Shown: positions 33,735 to 45,062 of the stretch, piece by piece | How the letters are laid out: every line of letters begins with the position of its first letter | How positions within the stretch are numbered: position 1 is the first letter of the stretch | Assembly: GCA_029204225.1 (NCBI GenBank) | Contig: CM055100.1 | Span: 61,148,600 to 61,212,599, forward strand | Origin: Diphasiastrum complanatum | Lineage: Eukaryota; Streptophyta; Lycopodiopsida; Lycopodiales; Lycopodiaceae | Direction: 5' to 3' | Length of the DNA: 64,000 nt | The notes under the pieces: model-generated | Told to the model about the DNA's origin: nothing | The model's input: the letters and a program-made list of their open reading frames with translations, nothing else | The model's database searches: none | Position numbers and translations under genes: made by a program

Positions 33735-36237
33735 GTTTGGAGTACACGGTTGAATGAAGATGGTCTCACCCTAGACAAGCTAAATGGATCCAATTATCAC
33801 TTGTGGAAATTTAAGATGAAGACCTTTCTAATTGCCAATGAGCTATGGGATGTTGTCACAAGAATTGAAGTGAACCTTGAAGACGACAGATCAGCCGTCT
33901 CCAAATGGGAATCAAAGGATGGTAAAGCTTTTGCGCTAATCATTCTACATTTCAGATACCTAAACTGGCCATGTATCTAAAGCTCAGACTTCAAAATAAG
34001 TATGGGACATCTATATGATGTGAGGGACATGACTTCCAAGTTGCATCTCAAAAGAAAATTCTTCTCACTCAAGATGTCAAATGGTGATTCTCTTCATTAA
34101 CCAATTTAAGAATCTCTTAGAGCAGATGGCACCTGTCGGATCAACTATTGATGATCAAGATGCAATCATGACATTACTATCGTGTCTATCATCCACATAC
34201 GAAAACTGGGTGATAATCATAACAACACATGTAGATTTAACTCTCTCAAGAATAATCATTATGTTGCTACAACAAAGAAGCACTGACAGATTTTCAAATC
34301 CAATATCCACATGCTCTATATCTAACAAAGGCGCTAAACATCAGAACAAGAAAGGCTCCGATTTGTATCGAATCAGATCCGACATAGAGTCAAGATCAAA
34401 ATATCAAATCCACAATCGAAGAAGAAGATGTTCTATAAGTATTGTAAATGCACTAATCATGAAATTCAAGATTGTAGGATATTAAAAACAAAGAATGCCA
34501 ACAAAAAGTAGCTATATCAACAAAAAAAACGCAGTTGCAATTACATCTCAATCCCTAGTTCAAGACATGGATGAATGAGCGTTTATGCTCAGAGATCAGA
34601 AAGCGCAAGCTAATAATGCTGGGTTTTTTGAATTTTGAAGCCACTTAACATATGACTAGTCATCGTGAATATTCTCAGTCTTATACACCTTACAATACAA
34701 AGAAATTTGTTCATCTTGGCGACGATAGTACACACACTATCAAAGGTGAAGGCACTGCGAGATTGAAGTTCTCGTGTGATTAATTAAGTTACTATCGAAT
34801 GTTTTGTATGTACCTAAATTGTTGACAAATGTGTTATTAATAAGCAAAATTATTGATTTAGATTATAGGGTAGAATTTGAATATGATCAATGTCGCATCA
34901 TCGATAGGACAAATAAGGTCCTTGCACTCGGAAAGAGGTTTGGATACTTATATAGACTGCTTCATTGTTATTCTAACAAAAGTCAAGTCTTGAATACTTT
35001 TCTTCTAGTTAATAAAGAATTAGTTTGACACTATAGACTAGGTCTTTTTAATCACACATCTATATTGCACATGTTTAGACAATCCTTAATACCTGATCTC
35101 GATTTTCTAGACAAAAAGATCGACCTCCTTGTTTGTCATAGTTGCATTGTCAGAAAGCAGACTAGGATTCGATTTAGATTAAGTCACAAGCATGAAGCAA
35201 AAGATGTTCTAGATGTTGTTCATTCAGATATATGTAACCCTATGCAAAAGTTCTTTTCATGTACAACTTATATTCTAAACAAATGCTCGACTAAAGGGCT
35301 CTCAGAAAAAGAACCCTATGAAGTTTGGGCAGGCTTCAAACCTTCATTATCGAACCTCAGACTTTCCAAATGTATTGGCTATGCGTAGATACCACAGGAG
35401 ATCAGAAAGACTCCTACATTATCAAATCCATTTTCATTGGTTATAAATTTCAAATAAAGCTTATAAGTTGTATGATCCTGATGAATCAAAGATATTAACT
35501 AGTCAAGATATCATCTTTCTCAAGGATCAGTTTATCAACCTCAAAAGCAAGGGCAAAGCTCAAACAGTCGAACTATCAAACACTCTTGTTTTTTACTCGA
35601 CTATTCCTATCAAAGGTACAAATGCGTCAACTTCAGGTGAAAAACTTGTCGATAGTGAATTAGAAAGAACATGTTGCAGCTCAGCAACAATAGAACCAAA
35701 GAAATGATTATCAGCCTCATTTCTCTCCGAGAACATCCACAAGAAATCACAGACCACCTAAAAAGCATATTGTTGAATCTGCTTGTTATCTCATTTGAGA
35801 GAACGAATATTGTCAAAGAAGCACTCGGTCAATCAGACACTAATATATGGAGAGAAGCTATGGATAGAGAATATCAATCTCTCATAAAGAAATCGATTGT
35901 CGAACTACCTCCAGCAGGAATGTAGTTATTGCAAATGGATATTCAAGATTAAATACAACGTGGATGGAAGTATCGACTAAAGGAAAGCTCGACTTGTCAC
36001 ACGAGGATTTTATGATATCCCAAATATTGACTATACTAAGTCTTTCAACCCAATAGTAAAGCGTTATTCAATCATACTTCTATTATCGTATGCTAATGCA
36101 ACAAATCTGGAGATACATCAGATGGATGTACAAATAGCTATTATGAATGGAGTTATCAAAGAAGATAAAATCTACATGATACAACCCAAAGGTTATCTAA
36201 TCAACGATAAAGAGAAACATGTATGTAAATTCTATAG
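33735..36237 (+). pseudogene. E4: decayed Ty1-copia gag-pol
   Basis: Plus-strand copia related to E3. Gag is at 33750-34480 (LDKLNGSNYHLWKFKMKTF; EQMAPVGSTIDDQDAIMTLL; knuckle residue YCKCTNHEIQDC). The protease region at about 34620-34785 reads HMTSHREYSQSYTPYNTKKF, but the catalytic DSG is replaced by NFE. Pre-integrase follows (34804-35060). Integrase lacks most of the DDE core: HSDICNPMQK jumps to a C-terminal segment. RT starts near 35830 and stops at 36237 after IYMIQPKGYLI and HVCKF, where the E6 LTR begins. Many stops; non-functional. Confidence 0.82.
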
Positions 36238-37062
36238 TGTGAGAAATTGGCAAAAATCTAGCTTGGTATTTTTTATGATAGAAGTTTGTAAGTGAATCTC
36301 ACATGTGTGGAGGATGTTCCCACGTGTGGAGAATTGTAAAGTAAATCAAAATGTTTGATATAGGGGTCTCATAGAATTTCATAGTCAAGCATTTAGGTGT
36401 AGGATGTTGATAGGGTCAAATTTGGCATAGATGGCAAATTATCCATTTCCACTTGTAATGCCACTATTGAGCCAAAATAGAGTAGGAGGCCAAACTTGTG
36501 CCAATTAGAGTGTAGACAAGTGTAATGCCTTTGTTTGATGAAGTTTAAGAGGTCCAATAGGATTTAGAGGTGGAACCATGTGTGGTCCAATAGGAATTTG
36601 AGGTGTGCTTGAATATAGTCCAATAGAATTTAGAGGTGCATGGATCAATGGTCCAATAGGATTAAGAGGTGGCAAAGTGTGATCCAATCATAGTTAAGCA
36701 TAGTGGTAGCTCATGAATCTACTAATATCATTGTACTCCTCATTTGGATCTAATTGATTTTGAGATTGAGTGGATTTTGAGTGTCATTGAATTTCTAGCT
36801 TTCTCTCTCTACCCGAGAGCTCATGATGGTTTTTCTCTCTCTACCCGAGGAGAGCAGCTTGTTTTTACTTAGAATACTTTTGGAACACTTCCCACACGTG
36901 TGAGTGAGAGTTGGAAGTGATTGAATGCATGTAGTAGTGTGTTTTTGCCATAGAATCAAAGATAGATCTTGAATCTCAATCTAGTCTTGATCTTGGTGCA
37001 TCTACACACCTTAGGAGATCACAAGTACATGTAGTGGACAATCCACACGTGTGAAATCAACA
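36238..37062 (+). repeat. E6 5' LTR
   Basis: 825 bp, TGTGAGAAATT...GAAATCAACA, followed immediately by a primer-binding site. It contains a 33-bp tandem repeat with CCAAT boxes (36551-36690) and three CACGTG-type motifs (about 36330, 36893 and 37045). It interrupts the RT of E4. Confidence 0.78.
36551..36690 (+). repeat. 33-bp tandem repeat with phased CCAAT boxes
   Basis: Units of the form GGTCCAATAGGATTTAGAGG start at 36551, 36584, 36617 and 36650, with a decayed fifth at 36681. CCAAT falls at 36554, 36587, 36620, 36653 and 36684. Confidence 0.9.
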
Positions 37063-37816
37063 TGGTGTTAGAGACTACCTAAGGTTACCATGCATTTTGA
37101 TCCATTTAAGTGAAAACTATTCACCAATCTTGAGCTAGAAATTGTCGAGGCCTATTTTCCTAGCTATCTTGTTCAATTTTGGATCAAAAGAGATCAAAAG
37201 GACATTGATGGGGTCTGACCTGGTACTGTACAGAATCAGGTACTCAGACACGTGTGAGTAATATCCAATTTCAGTTTGGGAGTTCTCTTTCATGTTTGAT
37301 CCAAAAATCTTGCTAGATAGCTTGTTTTGAAGCTATTTTTGTCTAGTTTCTTATGCAATCAGTTTCATTCCATTTGGTTGAGCCAATCAAAAGTTATAAG
37401 CTTTTGAAGAGGGTTAGGTAGGGCACCTCGACCTAGGTGGACACATTTGGTTTGGTCAAGAGATTGCTTGTTTGATCCAAAATCACAGCTGAATGCTTAC
37501 CAATCTCATCTATATGTGATCTAGGCACAGTTTTCAGATCTTAGCCATTTTGTTTCATGCAATATCATTGTATTTGAGTCAAATTTGGTTTCTTAGTGTA
37601 TTTCACACGTGCTAAGAGTGTTTGATCCTAACTTTGCCCATACTCTATCATTTGATGTGAAGTAGATCTAGTTTTGGAGAGATTGAGATAGCTAGTGAGA
37701 ATCATCTCACAGTTTGTTGCAAGATCTTGCATAGGAGATGGTAGCACACCATTATTGGATCCTATAGTGAGAGAGAAACAACATTTTTTGTTCATCACTT
37801 TTATTTATTTCCACTT
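37063..37816 (+). other. E6 primer-binding site and untranslated leader
   Basis: TGGTGTTAGAGA at 37063-37074 is a slightly changed copy of the usual TGGTATCAGAGC. The leader that follows has no open frame of note and contains GTACTGTACA (about 37217) and ACACGTGTG (about 37238). It is cut at its 3' end by element E5, exactly at the gag start codon. Confidence 0.7.
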
Positions 37817-37821
37817 TACAT

Positions 37822-38503
37822 TGTAAAAATTACAGCAAATAAGGATCCTAAAACACTTGAAATGATGAGGGAAACAATAGATTATGATTTCATAAGATTA
37901 GCACAAGTTGAACCATCAAAATCCATCAAAAATCTATGCTTGAACCTCACTAAATGGCCCAAATCCTTGAAGAAGGCTTCACACGTGTGAAAGTACGGCC
38001 TCCCACAGTCTGAGTACTGTACACCAGACCTACATTCAATCCTATAGTCATTAGTAATCACAAGTACTCAAACAATTATGAACATAGAGAGCAATTGCAC
38101 CATTATGAGAGAAAAAACATGAAATTGCTTGATTTATTTTGGTGAGATATCATCACCTATATATACATGATCCATCACGGTTTTGGGCAGGTATGAGTAG
38201 CCCTAAACCTATCCCTAATGCTAATTTTGGTGGATCTTTCATCCCTACCAAGTTAGGGTTGGAATCTTGGAGATCCCTCAACAATGCAAAAATTACCAAA
38301 AATAGCTCCTATTTTTTCTCCCTTGTATCTAAGCATAATTTGGACTCATTCCAAAGGTTCTAACACTTAGGTCTACTTGAGAACATCCTTATGAATGGAA
38401 TCCTATGCTATTTGGCACGTGTGACAAGCCACATCATGACCATTTAACTATTTACAAGTCATATGACCAAAACTAGTCAAGCTAGAATTGTGAATTTTTA
38501 ACA
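37822..38503 (-). repeat. E5 3' LTR (left)
   Basis: 682 bp. On the element strand it runs TGTTAAAAATTC...ATTTTTACA. It differs from the right LTR at about 37866 (G versus T) and about 38047 (G versus A). CACACGTGTG at about 37980 and GCACGTGTG at about 38416 are present in both copies. Confidence 0.97.
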
Positions 38504-38514
38504 CTCCTCCTCAC
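38504..38514 (-). other. E5 polypurine tract
   Basis: GTGAGGAGGAG on the minus strand, directly before the 3' LTR; primes plus-strand DNA synthesis in LTR elements. It begins only a few bases after the polyprotein stop. Confidence 0.85.
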
Positions 38515-38517
38515 TAT

Positions 38518-41500
38518 CTAGCTTGGTTCAATCATTGCTTTACTAATCACTCCAAGTGATGATCTGAACTTCATAAAAGGTGTCCTTTGAAGTGGTTTAG
38601 TAAGTAGATCAGCTACACATTCATTTCTTGGAACATGCTCCAAAGCAATCTCCTTGGCTTGCACCATTTCTCTCACAAAGTGATGGCATATCTCAATGTG
38701 CTTAGATCTTGCATGGAAGATTGGGTTAGATGCAAGGTGTTGGGCTGATATATTGTCATTGTAGATGATTGGTGCCTCCTCTGAATCCATGATCTTTAGT
38801 TCCACCAATAATCTCTTGATCCAAAGTACCTCCTTTGTAGTGGTTGTCAAAGCTTTGTACTCGGCCTCAGTTGAAGATAGAGATATAGTTTCTTGCTTTT
38901 TTGAAAGCCATGAAACCACACCTTCTCCTATGAAAGTTGAATAGGCACTTGTTGATTTCCTATCCCTCTTGTCCCCTGCAAAATCTGAATCACTAAATGC
39001 ATGAAGGTTAATCACATCTCCTCTATATAGAATCCCAAAATCCAATGTACCCGAGATGTATCTTAGAATCCTCTTAGCCTTTTTCCAATGGATATTCAAT
39101 GGATTTTGCATGGATTGGCTCAACCTACATACACTAAAGCTAAGATCTGGTCTAGTTATAGTGATCCACATTAAGGAACCTATAAGTTGCCTAAACAAAG
39201 TGATGTCCATGAAGGATCTTTCATCATCTTCATTTGGCACTTTTACATCTTGCTCCATTGGTGTGTCAACACTTTTGCATACTTCCATCTTAAACTTCTT
39301 CAAAAGACTTTGAGCATAGTTTACTTGACTTATAAAGATAAAATCAGACCCTCTAAGTATTTCTATGCCTAAGATGAAGTGAAGACACCCTAGATCTACC
39401 ATCTTGAACTCTAAGGATAGATCTATCTTGATTTTTCCAATACCATCAACACTATTTCCACTAATGATGATGTCATCTACATAAATGAGTAAAAGTACAA
39501 TACCAACATCATCAAACTTAATGTAAAGAGTGGGATCATATTCACTTTGAACAAAAGAAAGTGAAATAAGATAGCAATGTAGTCTTGAATTCCAAGATCT
39601 CGAGGCTTGCTTCAAGCCATAGATGCTTCTTTGGCGATGGCATACTTTGTTCTCCATTCCATGCTTGATGAACCCTTGTGGCTGCTCCATATAGATATCC
39701 TCTTCCAAAAAACCATTCAAGAAAGCATTAGAGACATCCATTTGACATAGAATCCATCCAAAATGTGATGCAAGTGCAATGATTAGTCTTATTGTGACCA
39801 TCTTGGCCACGGGTGCAAAAGTTTCCTCATAGTCTATCCCTCTCTCTTGAGCATAACCTTTTGCAACTAATCTTGCTTTATGTTTGTTAACACTCCCATT
39901 TGCATTCAACTTAAGCTTGAAGACCCACTTGCATCCTATTACATTCCTTTGAGGTCTCTCAACAAGCAACCAAGTTTCATTCTCAATCAAGGCATCATAC
40001 TCATCCAACATAGCTTTATACCATTCTTTGGAGTTCAATGCATCTTCAACATTAGACGGTTCTTCAAAACTAGATAAAGCATAAGAAGTGGATGAGATAC
40101 CCTCAACTTGCTGTCCTTTGCCTTGATATGTGAGCCTTGATGGCTCCACTTTTGCCCTTGAAGATCTCCTTGGTGTGATAGGTGGGTTTGGTGCTTGCTC
40201 CTCCATGAGCTCCTCCTCAAAACCAAGATCTTGCTCCTCGGCCATCTTCTTCTTGATTGTTGGAGCACTTGAGCCTTCTTCAAGCATATGCATATGATGT
40301 TCATCAAAGATGACATCCCTTGAAACAACAAATTTGTTCAAGGATGGAAGATAGACTTTGTAGCCCTTGCTTGAGCTTGCATATCCAAGCATGATCCCTC
40401 TTGTGGAAGATGGATCCTCCTTGGTTCTTGTTTCTAATGGCACATGCACATAACATATACACCCAAAAACTTTCAAGTGATTAAGATTGGGTTTCTTTCC
40501 ATACAACATCTCATAAGGAGTTTTGCCTTCAATTGCTTTGCAAGACACCCTATTCATCAAGTAGTTTGCACATACAAGAGACTCACCCCAAAAGGATTTG
40601 GGCAAACAAGCATCTAATCTTAAAGCCTTAGAACATTCACATAATGTTCTATTCCTTCTTTCAGCAACTCCATTTTGCTGAGGAGTGTAAGGACAAGAAG
40701 TCTCTTTCTTGATCCCTTCCTCCTCACAAAAGGCCTTGAACTCATTGGAGATGAATTCTCCACCATTGTCACTTCTAAGAATCTTGATGCTATGATTATG
40801 ATGCTTTTCCACAAACAACTTGAACTTTACAAAAGTATCAAATACTTGAGACTTGAAGGAAAGTAAGAACACCCAACAATATCTTGAGTAGTCATCAATG
40901 AAGGTTAAAAACATGGATGAACCTCCATTAGATTTGGTGCTAGCAATGTGCACATCCGAGTGTATGAGTTCAAGAGGATGAGATGACTTTGTGATGGAGT
41001 TAGGAAACACCTTCTTATGTGCCTTGGATAAGGCACAAGCTTCACAAACCTTGTCTTCCTTCCCAATAGACCTTGGTAGGCCTAAAGCATACTCCTCCTT
41101 GATCATAGCCTCCATGGAACCCGAGTTGACATGTCCAAGTCTTTTGTGCCATAAAGTAAAGGTAGATATCTTGCTCTTCTCGACCAACATGACAACATTA
41201 GTATCCACAAATGCATCCAGCTTATAAAGTTTGCCAAGTCTAGTGCCCTTAGCCACTATCTTACCCTTCTTCTTGATGAAACATTCATTTGAAGCAAAGT
41301 CAACATTGAAACCATTGTCTACCATTTGGCCAACACTTAGTAGATTCTTTGTTATTGTAGGAATGTACAAAACACCTTCTATGTTGATCTTTTTGGAAGA
41401 TCCTAAGCAAAGGGGAATGCTACCAACTCCTTCAATCTTACAAGCTTCATCATTTGCTGTATAGATAGACTTTATAGGTCCATCATAAGATAAGAGAGAA

Positions 41501-42486
41501 GAGAAAAACTCCCTTTTACTAGTCATGTGTGAACTAGCACCCGAGTCAATCCACCAAGGATCTTCTCCTTTGAAGCTTGTTGAAGAAAATATGGACATCA
41601 TGAGAGAGTCCTCATGTGAACTCTCCTCCTCCTCCTCTTTGCTCATGTTGGCTTGGCTTTGATCTTGCTTCCTCTTGAAGCATTCCGAGGCATAATGCCC
41701 CATCTTGCTACAATAGTAGCACTTCACCTTTGATTTGTCCTTCTTGACTTTGGTGGTTGATGGAGATGCCTTTGGGGGTCCTTCTTGATCCTCAAGCTTT
41801 GTAGACTTCTTGAATGTTGATCCTTTGCCTTTGGACTTGCCTTTGCCTTTGGTGAAGAGAGCTTGGTCATCTCCACCTTGGATGGAAAGCCTATCCATCC
41901 TCTCTTGCATTTGGCTCCTTCTTGATTCCTCGGCCATGAGCGTGCCTTGGAGTTCTTCAAGTATGGGTAGCTTACCCATAATTGCATATCCCTGAACCAA
42001 ATTGTCAAATTCAAAGCTTAGTCCATTCAATATGAGTTGAACAAGCTCTTCATCCTTGATAGGGTCACCTATAAAGGCTAGCTCTTTGTTCAATTCCTTT
42101 ACTCTTAGGACAAAAGTATGTGCACTCTCTCCTTTCTTTTGATAGCTTCTATAGATTTGATTCTTCAAAGCTAACATTCTAGTTTGGTTCTTGGATTCAT
42201 AGACCTTTTTCAAAGTCTCCCAAGCATCTTGAGCTGAAGTACAATCTCCTACCTCTCTTAAGAGTTCATTTGCAACATTCATTTTTATGCAATGTAGTGC
42301 AACATTGCACCTCTTGATGTATTTGGCTTTTTCTTGAGGATGAATAGGTTCACCCTCCTTACCATTTACAATTTCCATCAGATCTTGCATGATCATGATA
42401 GATTCCATTCTAACTTTCCATATGGAATAGTTAGTTTTGTTGAGCCTTTCATTAGTATCCAAAAGATATGCATTTATAGATGCCAT
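38518..42486 (-). CDS. E5 Ty1-copia gag-pol polyprotein, intact
   Basis: 1322 aa in one frame. The start ATG at 42484-42486 gives MASINAYLLDTNERLNKTNY. Gag (UBN2 type) spans about 1-230. The CCHC knuckle is C256-C259-H264-C269. The aspartic protease has DSG at 314-316. The integrase zinc site is H447/H452/C481/C484 and its DDE residues are D511, D573 (RSDNGGEF) and E609 (NGVAER). RT begins near 850 (KWVFKLKLN) with YVDD at 1002-1005. RNase H starts at SDSDFAGD (1165-1172) and includes SSTEAEYKAL and NPIFHARSKHIEICHHFVRE. The order PR-INT-RT-RH is diagnostic of copia. Two unusual residues near the RT fingers (HRQRSIYGLKQASRSW, where KKSLYGLKQAPRSW is usual) might weaken RT. Confidence 0.97.
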   Translation of the reverse strand: MASINAYLLDTNERLNKTNYSIWKVRMESIMIMQDLMEIVNGKEGEPIHPQEKAKYIKRCNVALHCIKMNVANELLREVGDCTSAQDAWETLKKVYESKNQTRMLALKNQIYRSYQKKGESAHTFVLRVKELNKELAFIGDPIKDEELVQLILNGLSFEFDNLVQGYAIMGKLPILEELQGTLMAEESRRSQMQERMDRLSIQGGDDQALFTKGKGKSKGKGSTFKKSTKLEDQEGPPKASPSTTKVKKDKSKVKCYYCSKMGHYASECFKRKQDQSQANMSKEEEEESSHEDSLMMSIFSSTSFKGEDPWWIDSGASSHMTSKREFFSSLLSYDGPIKSIYTANDEACKIEGVGSIPLCLGSSKKINIEGVLYIPTITKNLLSVGQMVDNGFNVDFASNECFIKKKGKIVAKGTRLGKLYKLDAFVDTNVVMLVEKSKISTFTLWHKRLGHVNSGSMEAMIKEEYALGLPRSIGKEDKVCEACALSKAHKKVFPNSITKSSHPLELIHSDVHIASTKSNGGSSMFLTFIDDYSRYCWVFLLSFKSQVFDTFVKFKLFVEKHHNHSIKILRSDNGGEFISNEFKAFCEEEGIKKETSCPYTPQQNGVAERRNRTLCECSKALRLDACLPKSFWGESLVCANYLMNRVSCKAIEGKTPYEMLYGKKPNLNHLKVFGCICYVHVPLETRTKEDPSSTRGIMLGYASSSKGYKVYLPSLNKFVVSRDVIFDEHHMHMLEEGSSAPTIKKKMAEEQDLGFEEELMEEQAPNPPITPRRSSRAKVEPSRLTYQGKGQQVEGISSTSYALSSFEEPSNVEDALNSKEWYKAMLDEYDALIENETWLLVERPQRNVIGCKWVFKLKLNANGSVNKHKARLVAKGYAQERGIDYEETFAPVAKMVTIRLIIALASHFGWILCQMDVSNAFLNGFLEEDIYMEQPQGFIKHGMENKVCHRQRSIYGLKQASRSWNSRLHCYLISLSFVQSEYDPTLYIKFDDVGIVLLLIYVDDIIISGNSVDGIGKIKIDLSLEFKMVDLGCLHFILGIEILRGSDFIFISQVNYAQSLLKKFKMEVCKSVDTPMEQDVKVPNEDDERSFMDITLFRQLIGSLMWITITRPDLSFSVCRLSQSMQNPLNIHWKKAKRILRYISGTLDFGILYRGDVINLHAFSDSDFAGDKRDRKSTSAYSTFIGEGVVSWLSKKQETISLSSTEAEYKALTTTTKEVLWIKRLLVELKIMDSEEAPIIYNDNISAQHLASNPIFHARSKHIEICHHFVREMVQAKEIALEHVPRNECVADLLTKPLQRTPFMKFRSSLGVISKAMIEPS

Positions 42487-43284
42487 CTAGTCTCCTAATC
42501 AAGGACTTGACACAAATGAAGGTTACTTCTATTGATTTGATTGAAGGTCTACCTTATCCCACTTCTTAGGGACCTGAAAAGATCAGTAATAGACTTCCTA
42601 TAAAGATCTAAGAATGATCTCTAACAAAATCAAATCATAGAATACTAGAAACAATGCACTTGCTTGATTGAAGTAGACAATACTAGTAGAATTGCCCCTC
42701 TTTCTATAAAGAACATTAAAGCTTCCAAATGATCTGATCAAGAGTGAATTTCAGCAACCTAATATACTTCCAAAATCACTTGTAAAAGATCTAAATGGAA
42801 CTTAATGAGGATGCAACACAATCTACTATCCAATCACAAGCAAAAAATGATCAAAATTGATGAAAAATTGATCTAATTTGGTGCATAAGTCAAGAAATGG
42901 TTGGACTGAACCTAAATCACTTTAGGAGGTGCCTACTACACCTTAGAACAGCCTTGAAGAGTCCCCAAAACTCTGATCTTCCCTCTCCTTGAATGCTAGA
43001 AAGCCTTCTCTATGAAATCACCTCCAAAACTTGCTTAGAAATCAATGCTTGGAGCAAGCAAAACTTGCTATCTTGGTAATGTGAATTGAATTCAACTTTG
43101 CCTCTGGTTTTAGACACCTAAACACCTGCAAATGAAGTCACACAACACCAATCTCCAATGTATTTGACTCACTTTGAGTTCTAGAATCAATACTAGATGC
43201 TAAGATCCAATCTACACAAGATTTAGATCAAAAATTGTGATAAAATTGAATGCAAACCAAGGATTTAGCTCATTTCAGCCTTTA

Positions 43285-43297
43285 GGCTCTGATACCA
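43285..43297 (-). other. E5 primer-binding site
   Basis: TGGTATCAGAGCC on the minus strand directly inside the 5' LTR; matches initiator-Met tRNA. Confidence 0.93.
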
Positions 43298-43979
43298 TGT
43301 AAAAATTACAGCAAATAAGGATCCTAAAACACTTGAAATGATTAGGGAAACAATAGATTATGATTTCATAAGATTAGCACAAGTTGAACCATCAAAATCC
43401 ATCAAAAATCTATGCTTGAACCTCACTAAATGGCCCAAATCCTTGAAGAAGGCTTCACACGTGTGAAAGTACGGCCTCCCACAGTCTGAGTACTGTACAC
43501 CAGACCTACATTCAATCCTATAATCATTAGTAATCACAAGTACTCAAACAATTATGAACATAGAGAGCAATTGCACCATTATGAGAGAAAAAACATGAAA
43601 TTGCTTGATTTATTTTGGTGAGATATCATCACCTATATATACATGATCCATCACGGTTTTGGGCAGGTATGAGTAGCCCTAAACCTATCCCTAATGCTAA
43701 TTTTGGTGGATCTTTCATCCCTACCAAGTTAGGGTTGGAATCTTGGAGATCCCTCAACAATGCAAAAATTACCAAAAATAGCTCCTATTTTTTCTCCCTT
43801 GTATCTAAGCATAATTTGGACTCATTCCAAAGGTTCTAACACTTAGGTCTACTTGAGAACATCCTTATGAATGGAATCCTATGCTATTTGGCACGTGTGA
43901 CAAGCCACATCATGACCATTTAACTATTTACAAGTCATATGACCAAAACTAGTCAAGCTAGAATTGTGAATTTTTAACA
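43298..43979 (-). repeat. E5 5' LTR (right)
   Basis: 682 bp. For a minus-strand element this copy drives transcription. A TATA-like TGTATATATAGG on the minus strand lies at 43632-43643. Confidence 0.97.
43632..43643 (-). promoter_or_regulatory. TATA box of the E5 5' LTR
   Basis: TGTATATATAGG on the element strand, placed mid-LTR as expected for a U3 promoter. The same word occurs at 38156-38167 in the 3' LTR. Confidence 0.55.
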
Positions 43980-43982
43980 TAC

Positions 43983-44537
43983 ATGACTTCAATGAGTTCA
44001 TACTTGTTGCAACCAAGTGAGAGATTGTCTACTTCCAGTTATTCAATACGAAAGTTGAGGATGGAGTCCATCTTGATACTCCAAGATGTGATGGACATTG
44101 TACTTGGGATTGAGGAGGAGCCTCAAGTCCTTCAAGAACTAAAAAAATACAAGAAGAGAGCTAGGATGGCTCTCCACTACATTAAGATGAATGTCTCTAA
44201 TGAGATATTGAGGGAGATCAGTGATTGTTCTACATCCAAGGAAGCTTGGGATTGTCTCAAGTCCATCTATGAGGCTAAGAACACCTATAGGCTCCTCACT
44301 CTTAGAAATCAAATCTTCCAAAGTAGTCAAAAGAGTGATGAGAGTGCGTCTAATTATGTTTTGAGAGTCAAGGATATTCATAGGGAGCTTGCATGTATTG
44401 GTGACTCAATCAATCAAAGTGAGCTAGTCCAAGTCATTCTCAATGGCTTGAGAGATGAATATGACAACCTTGTCCAATCCTATGCTATTAAGGAGGAGCT
44501 ACCAAGTTTGGAGGCCCTTCAAAGTGTGTGTTTTTAG
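43983..44537 (+). pseudogene. E6 gag, N-terminal part, fused to E7 leader
   Basis: A 184-aa open frame from an ATG that lies within the E5 target duplication. It shows gag motifs SERLSTSSYSIRKLRMESIL, then SDCSTSKEAWDCLKSIYEAK, then YDNLVQSYAIKEELPSLEAL. Gag similarity ends at LQS. The next bases (from about 44526) match the 5' leader of the E1/E7 family, which supplies an early stop. E6 therefore lacks knuckle, protease and pol. Confidence 0.85.
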
Positions 44538-45062
44538 AAGAGTTTTAGGCAATCAGAGAGTTTGAGAGGGTACTCAACTCGTGGGATATGCCAAAGTGAG
44601 CACACATCTGTCTTTTTCACCATTTTCATCAATTTTCACTGTCAAATAAGTAGAATTGGATAGAACTGAGTGTTCTGAGGTCTTAGACTTTTCATTACAC
44701 ACATATTACTATGTTTGAATTGAAAGTAAGTTACTAGAGAGTTTATCAGTACTTTGAAACTCGTGGGAGAGATAGACTTCTTGCTTGCATGTGCTTCTTC
44801 TTTTGTGACTGAAGCAAGATCGAAATTCAAGATAGATTGATTTTCTATGTTGAGAATTTGTTCTCACATCTGCTGCTAGATTTCATAGGGTGGATCAACA
44901 TCTGTGTTAGATCCTAGATTGAGATAGCAAGCAACATTCTTTCAACTCCATTTTCTATCATTACTAGAATTTCTCATAAAGAAGATGTCTTCATCTGGTT
45001 CACATTTCTTAGAGCACAGTGAGAGATTAACATCTACCAATTATGCAATGTGAAAGATCAGA

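Larger units (their letters stand above)
37822..43979 (-). mobile_element. E5: full-length, apparently intact Ty1-copia retrotransposon
   Basis: 6158 bp on the minus strand with every expected part. The 5-bp target duplication TACAT is at 37817-37821 and 43980-43984. Two 682-bp LTRs differ at only two positions. The initiator-Met primer-binding site (43285-43297), one uninterrupted 1322-codon polyprotein and a polypurine tract (38504-38514) complete it. It was inserted into the leader/gag junction of E6. Near-identical LTRs and an intact frame indicate a very recent insertion that may be capable of movement. Confidence 0.97.

Noticed and set aside
35065-36237. E4 as an active element
   Set aside because: The integrase core is deleted, the protease active site is lost and there are many stops.
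38139-38363. A duplicated 74-aa gene (identical ORFs at 38139 and 43615)
   Set aside because: Both lie inside the two LTRs of E5 on the opposite strand; they are LTR sequence.
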